From positions 3,687,993-3,751,992 of the forward strand of contig JAGGNK010011892.1 in the NCBI GenBank assembly GCA_017590115.1: a stretch of DNA of 64,000 nucleotides, in the 5' to 3' direction. This stretch comes from Montifringilla adamsi. Lineage: Eukaryota > Chordata > Aves > Passeriformes > Passeridae. Below are positions 22,089 through 64,000 of the stretch, piece by piece. The notes beneath the pieces are model-generated. The model saw only the letters and a program-made list of their open reading frames with translations. It searched no databases and had not been told where the DNA came from. Made by a program: the position numbers and the translations under genes. The number at the start of each line of letters is the position of its first letter. The first letter of the stretch is position 1.

Positions 22089-24971
22089 TTTATTTAGAAA
22101 TAAACCATAACTAGAATATGAAACAAGCATTCAAAGTCAGAGAAGAAATTAAAGTGCTTGCTTTAGAGTAAATTAGAAACACTTTTCAAAGGTGTGGGAA
22201 TGCAACAAATAGAATTGTATGTGGTTCTTTTTCTTCAATGACGAACAAGTGAATTTGATGTCTTAAAAATGTACCTTAAAGCTCATTCATTCTATGGTTG
22301 AGCTCAACATGATGTAACTCACTTGCTAATCCAAGAGACTGTAATTATACTGGAAGAAAAAAGGCTGGAGGTAATTACTGACTAGAAAACTTGGTTACAG
22401 AGTCACTTAACATCCCAGAAGTTTTCCCAGTACTTGGTATCATCTTGTTCAGGAGGTCACCAATTAGAAGTCAAACTCAAGAAGCAAAGGAACAAAATTC
22501 ATGTCCACATTTCTTTTAATTTTACTCAGAAATATAAAAGTGCAAGTTCTGTAAATTAACAACATTTACAGTACATCACAATAAATATGCCACCTTGTGA
22601 CATCTAAAAATTCTAGTTATTTATCTGAAATTAGTCGTACTGAGATAAAAACTGCATCAACATCAACAAAAAATACCTGTCCCAGTAAAGATGGCCTTAA
22701 TATATTAATTAGCAAGATGCATATTCCATTATTGCTATTAGACCATGCCTCCGAGTTCCACAGTATAAAAACTTACTAGTTTACACAAAAGACCATTGAT
22801 TTTTTTTCTCATCACAGGCACAATCTAACATAAAAAATAATTTTGCCATGTACAGTGTAGGAGGGTCTCCTATGAGGAGAGGGGGAAAAATAATTAATAC
22901 AGAAACATACAGTTGTGATGATTTGCTAAGCCCACAGGAAAGCTGCACTTTGCACAGAGTTATTGAACTGTTACATGAACATATAATGTCTTTCTATACC
23001 CACTCCTGGCCTGGTGAGAACAGGCCTTTTGGTAAATTTACTACAATTTTCTAGCTACCTCCAAGTATGCAGACTCTAAATATCCCAACACAAATTGCAT
23101 GCAGGTGCTTTGTGTCCTGAACAGCCAAGTCTCACATCATATTTAAGGAGTGTATTTAAAAAGAATTTTGCCAGTAGCTGCATCATTCCCAGCTATTTAC
23201 CCAGAACAGACTGTCTGATTGAAAAACATTAAAAGTCAGATAGGACAAAATAAGATTTCAAGTACATTAAAGCCCATTTTTAAAATAATTATTTGAACTC
23301 TAAGCAGTCACTATATACAATATATCATTTTCTAGTCAATATTTATTTGGACTGACCAAATAAGGTTGAACACCCATTTATAACTCAGTATTACTGTCAT
23401 GGTGGAATAAAAAAATCCCAGTGTACTACCTGTAACACACCCAGATTATATAAAAATAAAACTGCTTTATAAAGAGTTCCTCCTCTCCTTCAGGAACTGC
23501 AACAGAAGTGTTAAACTGCTCTAGGAATGCCTTTCATAGCAGAACTGTGTCTTTCTAGAAAGAAATGAAAGTGTCTCAACCATTTCATTTGGCCTACCAA
23601 ACAGGACATTACTTCTTTCCTCCATATCAGTCTTGCTTTAGATGTAACCTCAAAAGCAAATCAATGAAGGTTAAGTGTGGGCAAATCTAGAACTTTGGCA
23701 ACATGCTCTACAAAAAGGTAAGAAGAAACAAAAAAAGCTTAAGCTAAGGAACTGTTTAAGGCAACCTGACCAAAGTAAAGATAAGGCTTTTGGATAACTA
23801 TTTCCAAGGATATCAGTTTTCTTAGCTTTGCAAAGCAACATAATTCAACTAACTTTATGGTCAGATTTCCATTCATAAGCTTCTTTAAAAAAATAGTTAC
23901 CTTCCTAGAATATAATATTAGCTGAATATAAAACATAAGGAAATACTACACATTACGGACAAAAGTAAAAAAAGCTACAGATAAGCACACTGATGGCCAA
24001 GTATTAGAAATTATATAATCATGACAAAAGTTTTAGGCTCTCTGAGGTATTTCAATAACTTAACACCACAGGCTTGAAATACGATACAGAGACTGAAGAT
24101 ATTGTAATATTGGTGTAACTACCAAAGCAGTTTTGTGGGTTGGCTTTTTTGTTTTTAGTTGTGGGTTTTTTAAATACCTTTAAAGGTCACTGCTGTAAGG
24201 ATCTAGCAGCTTGAATGAAAAACATGTAAAATCTTAATATGATATTCAGAATGTAAGAGCCGAAATAGGAACTGCCCAAGCAGTAGTTGCATGTCAAAGT
24301 ATTTGTCTGGAATGTACCAGAAGCAAAGAACTTAAATATTGACATCATTGATATCACAAATATGAGCTGGGTTGGAAGGAAATGGATGAAGAACAAAAAG
24401 GGGTGAGAGGTTTAAAATTCACCATTAGCCATCATGAGGTAACTGGCAAAAACCACAAAAATTTAGTAAGATCTGCTTTTTGTGGCTGAACAGTTTTCCT
24501 CCTCCTCCTCCTGTGTGCTGGCTAATACTTGAATAAAAAGGAATATTCTGACCTCTTCCAACTTCAACATTTAAAGGAATTACTTATATTGAATTATTCT
24601 AATCAAACCAAAAGTGCTCCTCCTGGAATTTTAGACGTAGACCTGTTTTAAAAGGTAAAAATCAACCTTGCCAATGTTGTTGAAGTAAATCATGTGCTTA
24701 TTTAGGCTCACCCACAGAGTTACAAGTAATTGTGTTCAGCTCGGTTTGAACAAAATAAAAAATGAAGAGTTAAAAACACAAGGTCACTTAACCTTCTTCC
24801 TGGTTGATTTACCTTTAGTTAAAATTGTAATGTTTTTACTCTGCCATACTAGGAAAGTGTCTCTGGCACAAGTGGTTTTCAGAAGAAAAGCTGGACTTCC
24901 CAACAGCTCTTTCTTCTGCTTCATCCTAAAGTGCAGGAACTGTGGGAAAGGACAGCAAGCCTTCCTGACGG
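22089..24971 (-). other. TTC39C: Probable TTC39C 3' untranslated region (approximate)
   Basis: AT-rich sequence without convincing coding frames follows the TTC39C stop. On the - strand, AATAAA hexamers occur at 23342-23347 and 22089-22094; either could end the transcript. The left limit is set at the farther hexamer and is a guess. Confidence 0.35.
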
Positions 24972-59193
<34,222 letters not shown>

Positions 59194-59274
59194 GCCCGCA
59201 GCGGCTGCGGGGCGGCTCCTGCTGGGGCGGGGCTGCGCTGGCGGCCCTGGCCGCAGAGCAGATTTCACACACAC

Positions 59275-59440
59275 TGTCGTGGTTTGGAAGGGATCCACGA
59301 GGGTCTTCGAGTTCAACTCCCGTCCCTGCACCGACACCCCAGAAATCTCAGTATGTACTTGAGGGCATTGTCCAAAGGCTCGTTGAACTCTGGCAGGCTT
59401 TAGTGCTCAAACACCCTGTGGGTGAAGAACCTTTCCGCAA
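59275..59440 (-). mobile_element. CR1 LINE 3' tail fragment, interrupted
   Basis: The reversed CR1 tail begins near tcgtggtttggaagggatcc and runs to ggtgaagaacctttcc. There the expected continuation is replaced by the tail of a second CR1 copy in the same orientation. Confidence 0.65.
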
Positions 59441-60085
59441 AATCACAGAATGAACTAGGTTGGTCAAGACCTTTGAGATCATCAAGTCCAACCTATGGCC
59501 TAACACCTCCTCATCAACTAGACCGTAGCACTGTGTCCAATATTTTTTTAAACACGTCCAAGGACAGTGGTTACTCCACCACCTCCCTGTGCAGAGGGTT
59601 CCATGCCCAATCACTCTTTCAGTGAAGAATTGTTTATTATAATATCCAACCTAAACCTCCCCTGACACAGGTTCATTCCCTCGAGTCCTGTCACTGGTCA
59701 CCACAGAGAAGACATCATTATCTGCCCCTCTGCTTCCCCTCACAAGGATGTTGAAGACTGTGAGGAGGCCACCCCTCAGTCTCCTCCAGGCTGAACAAGT
59801 GAAGTGACTACAGCTGCTCCTCATAGGGCTTCTCCTTCAGACCCTTCACCATCTTCGTTGCCCTCCTTCCAACACTCTCTAATAGCTTAATGTCTTTCTT
59901 ATATTTTGGCACCCAAAACTGCCTTCAGCACTTGAGGTGAGGCTGCCCCAGTGCAGTGCAGAGCAGGACAGTCCCCTCCCTTGCCCGGCTGGCAATGCTG
60001 TGCCTGATGCCCCCAGGACATGGCTGGCCCTCCTGGCTGCCAGGGCACTGCTAATTCTGCCTGTGGCTGCTGTACCCCCAGCTCT
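59441..60085 (-). mobile_element. CR1 LINE 3' fragment, stacked on the preceding copy
   Basis: About 640 bp of - oriented CR1, starting with the reversed tail aaaatcacagaatgaactag and running to the end of ORF2 near tggctgccagggcactgc. Whether it was inserted into the neighbouring copy or lies in tandem cannot be decided without a consensus alignment. Confidence 0.8.
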
Positions 60086-63000
60086 GGGGATGGCACAGTG
60101 AGCACCAGCAGGAGAGAGGCAGGCACTGATGCCTGGCTTAGGGGTATCCATGTGGGGAACTGCCCCTGCCTCCATGTGCCGCCCTTCCCTCCCCATGCTC
60201 ACACCTCACCTTGCTTTGCTGTCAGGTACCACACAGGCAAAGGTGGCTGCCACCCACCCTCCTGCCCTCCACAATCCTGTGGCTTCCTGCAAAATCCACT
60301 GCGGTTTTTAATGGGTGGGTTGTAGCAGCTGGGGCTGCAGCCAGCCCTAGAGTGTGAAAAAGTCCAAAGTCCTTCTCTGACAGATAATGTGGCTTTCCAT
60401 TTCCAGAGAATTGATTTTTCTTTTTTCTTTGTTTTTATTAGTGGTTTTATTCAGTGACTGCAGTCTCTAGAACAGAGAGTAAAAGTTCCTCTTTCATACA
60501 ATGCTGACTTTGTGACCTCCCCAGTGCAAGTCTGGGAAACAAAGGTTTCTAAGAATTTGCTCCCTACCTCTTGACACATACCTTCATGATTAGCAATGTG
60601 AACTTACCTGTCATGCTGACAGCAAAAATCAGTATTTGCAAGTTTGGTTCAGATACAAGCTAGTCTGACAGGCGTTTCCAAGCGCAGGATGGGTGAGAAA
60701 GTACACTTGTGTAAATATATCTGTTCCAACCCAAAATGGCCAAGTACCTGGGCACTGAAAATACACCCATGTTGTTTCCATCCTTCTTTGCAAGAAGAGG
60801 CTTTCATTGCTCTGCTTAAATTTAGGTGCATAGAAGGCTAATACCAACAACCTGTTCTTGCTTCCTGGCAGCTAGAAGGGTGCTACAGCTGCTCTTGAGA
60901 AAAATTTAAGACTCAGACTTCCACCACTTCCCCTTCATAGCATACAAAAGAATGGGACCAAACACTACTTTTAGTAGCGACCCCTTTTCCCTGATGTCTT
61001 CCTGTGAATCAAGTTGCCATATTTCCATACATGCCTTGTGGGAGTTGCTACCACCCCCTCGGGAAATACTTTGTACCAATAACTTCTTAAAACAACAGTT
61101 CTTGGAAAGCGTGGATTGCCTAATGCCAGGAGGCCTCTGCAATCTGTCAGGTGTGAATCGCACCCTTTGGCTGATTGCCAGCCCCTCTGTTACTGAGCAG
61201 GGCTGGACACTTAGGGGGTGTTTAAAGAGGACACATCTTTAGTTACAATGCACATCTCCAAAGCAGCATGATCTACACAGCCTAGAAATCCTAAAGGGCT
61301 TCTAGAAAATCAGCACAGCATGACTAGGGAACAGCGTGTTCTCCAGTGTGTTTACAGGTTATTTGTGAAATTTGGACTCCAGAAATGCAAGCAGCCTCAC
61401 TAAAAGGAAATTTCAGATTGCAGTTGTACCGCCCTTATTCCTTATTCTTGCAGGTTACACTGTTTCAAGACACTGCATTCCAAATGAAAACAATTACTCC
61501 TGCAATATTATCTGCCAGGCAGGATTCTGTGGGCAGGGGTTAATGATGGAGCAGTTTATTATATCCTTTCCCTTTGGCAGATGTAATCAATCAAGAGGCA
61601 ATGAATCTTCTTGTGGATTCCCTGAAAACTTGTCATAGGCTAACTCCCACCTCCAAGTACTATTTCTGAGGAGCAGCAAAGAGCCAAGTCGTTTGTGCAG
61701 CACCTACTCCATTTCTCCAATGCTGCACTCCTACTTCCTTACCCCTGTATTTGAGTAATAGAGTAGCAGGACTGTGTGCTTCCTGCAGGTTTGGGTCCCA
61801 TGCACAAGAAGCTAGAATTCTTCTGAGATCTTCTTTCTAGTACCCAGTTGCTGTAGACCTTGGTGAGGGCTGGCCCTGATAATTTATCTTCTGTAACAAA
61901 TGCTTTTATAAGTACCCGGTGGCTAGATATTAATTTTCAAACTCAAGATGTGAATAGCTGAATCAACTCTACAGAAACACAGTTATAAGTGAACAGGAAA
62001 AAAAAATGGCAGAATGAAACTGCACTTTAGCTGCTCAAGGAGACAAAGTAACACACTGAACACACCTTCCTTAATGAGGGAAGTTGACATGTGCAGTTTG
62101 ACTTCACCAGCTGAGCAGCAGCAGTTTTATAGTGCCTGTGCTGTTGTGATCTGCAGTGTAACCTCTTTTTCCTGCAGAATTGGATTGGAAGTCAGCAGAG
62201 CTGTAGGTCTCCCTGCCGTGTAACAGCAGATGAGGTCTTGTGATGGGTTACAATTAGTTTGATTCACATGAAGGATGTGGTACCGCTGATTCATCCTGCT
62301 AAAAATGGCCAAGGGAGCGAGGAAACCACAGTGAACAGGACTACATGGATGACTTGTACGTGCCAATCAAAGCTGACATTGACTTTGCAGTGTAACAACA
62401 CTCTAAGCATCTTTCTTGAGGTTTTTGGTGTTTGTTTGTTTTTTTTAATTCCTGGTAGCATGCTATCATCAGCAAAATAGGCAGTCATCAGCCAACAATT
62501 TCAGCAGAGGGGTCAGTCGGTGGCTAGCTTTTCCCCCACCTCACAGCTCCCTGCAGGGCAGTGCTGAATAACCTGTGCTGCTGTGGCCTGTTACCTCTCA
62601 AGAAAATGGTGGAGGCAACTGATTTGTAATTATTCAAGGACAGTGAAGTTATTGGTGAGCAAGAATTGTACTTTCAATAAATAAACTGGCCTGAAATTTC
62701 CAAGACCTTTACTCTAGCTTCCCAGAAGCTGTTAGATAAATGGAAGTGGTTACAATATTCACAGCCTCTATGGGATACAGAACTGTGGTGGTGTTACAGC
62801 CCCTTTGCACAACGCTGCTTTTGTAGTTCAAGATAGCCTGCACCTTTGAATACTCAACTGCTCTTCCCTTTGACAAGCTTTCCAAGCTTCTGCCCTGTCT
62901 TTGAGTTTCTGACAGGGAGAAGTCCTGTTAGTCATCACACACTGGTCCCTGAGTAAAAAATATTGATATTTTTCCTCCACAGTCTAACTGGAATTTAACT

Positions 63001-64000
63001 CTACTCATAAACAGCAAAGAATAGCAGAAGTTGAAGTAGCAGGAAAAAAATTTTCACAGAAAAGCATGTTGATTTATCTAAAGCATCAGAGAGAAAAGAG
63101 TTAAAACCAAGGGCAGGCCTGCATTTGTATTTCCTTTAATATCATTTTCATAGTCTGTAATTTAAGTCCCACTTGTCTCAGGGCTCTTCTCTACTGTGTC
63201 TGGATGCAGCAACCTAACCCCTTGTTTCTGTCCCAGAGTGCCCTAAATCTGATTTTGCTGGGTTTCCCTTTACCTATATTGTTCTAGAATTCTACCTCTG
63301 TCCTGGAATACCTCAATAAGCCTGGTACAATTTGCAGTTTTTAAGATGGCAATGAAATTTCAGCAGTTGATTTAGAATACTGGACAACCAGCATTTAAGT
63401 TTTAATCACTGCACATCTCTACACAGTAGAGAAAAGAAAAATCCTTCAGGATGAAATTAAGTTTTTTTTCAGAAAATGTGACTGTGTGTGAATGTAACGT
63501 GCTGGAAATAATTATTAAAATCAGGAAGACATCTCCCACACTTTTTGAATCTCAGACATAAACTGCAGAATCTGCTTCTGTAATTTAGAACTCCTTTTTG
63601 ATGATTTGCTATTCTAGTACAATATCAAATGCAGTCCCATTGTCGGCTGTGAAGGGATGTTGCAATCCAGAGTACAGCAATCTTCTCCAAACCATCAGAG
63701 GGGGCTTGTCTGTGTCAGTGACTGCCAGTAGTGGCGAGTGAATATATAAATTGGGGGCCTTCCCTTTCTGAATATGGGAAGAAAAAAAAATTAAGTTCAC
63801 AAGTACATTTCTAAGGAAATGTACTTTTAAAGTAGTTAAAGTCACTTACTCCTGTGCTTTGTGCCTCACACTGTACCTCTGATCTTGAACAATAAAGATG
63901 CCTGTCTATTGTGTCTGGTCACTTAAATATTTATGAGTGGCAAGCTCTGCATCGGTTATCACCATGCATTTTCCATACAGCACAGCAACTAAGCAATACT
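60086..64000. other. Upstream intergenic DNA, no gene recognised
   Basis: 3.9 kb upstream of TTC39C. By mammalian synteny LAMA3 would follow in the same orientation, but the end of the last laminin G domain was not found, so its coding region would start beyond 64 kb. The only coding-looking segment is a - strand open stretch at 63616-63778 after a strong polypyrimidine acceptor (ttcttcccatattcag), 53 codons to a stop, with no recognised homology. Confidence 0.4.

Overview
This window is vertebrate nuclear DNA, almost certainly from a bird. Genes are split by long AT-rich introns with GT/AG borders. The repeats are decayed CR1 LINEs plus one retroviral LTR, and there are no bacterial operons or dense ORFs. 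The CR1 copies and an LTR resembling those common in songbird genomes suggest a passerine or related bird; that is inference, since no search could be run.

Two protein-coding genes are firmly supported and converge. On the + strand, 1962-13868 carries the last nine coding exons (346 codons plus stop) of OSBPL1A, which encodes the oxysterol-binding-protein-related protein ORP1. This is the C-terminal part of the sterol-binding ORD domain; the 5' part of the gene lies before the window. On the - strand, 24972-59106 holds all 14 coding exons of TTC39C, a tetratricopeptide-repeat protein of the TTC39/Iml2 family (572 codons plus stop). All exon lengths and intron phases add up with no frameshift or internal stop. 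TTC39C starts inside a CpG island at about 58.84-59.26 kb.

Layout: 1-1881 is an endogenous-retrovirus remnant ending in an LTR that stops 80 bp before an OSBPL1A exon. 1.96-14.9 kb is OSBPL1A with its 3' UTR. 14.9-22 kb is the tail-to-tail interval, with a decayed CR1 reverse-transcriptase segment (18.3-19.1 kb). The same interval has a run of short - strand exon-like segments that I could not assign to any known gene (best at 17.4-21.45 kb). About 22-25 kb is probably TTC39C 3' UTR, and 25-59.1 kb is TTC39C. 59.3-60.1 kb holds two stacked antisense CR1 copies, and 60.1-64 kb is upstream DNA with no recognised gene.

The order OSBPL1A - TTC39C agrees with mammalian synteny (LAMA3-TTC39C-CABYR-OSBPL1A-IMPACT). 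CABYR, which sits between the two genes in mammals, was not recognised. The two genes are not known to share a pathway: ORP1 is a late-endosome sterol sensor, and TTC39C is a poorly characterised TPR protein. The most novel-looking item is the unassigned - strand exon-like cluster, but its exon calls were made by eye and could be chance.
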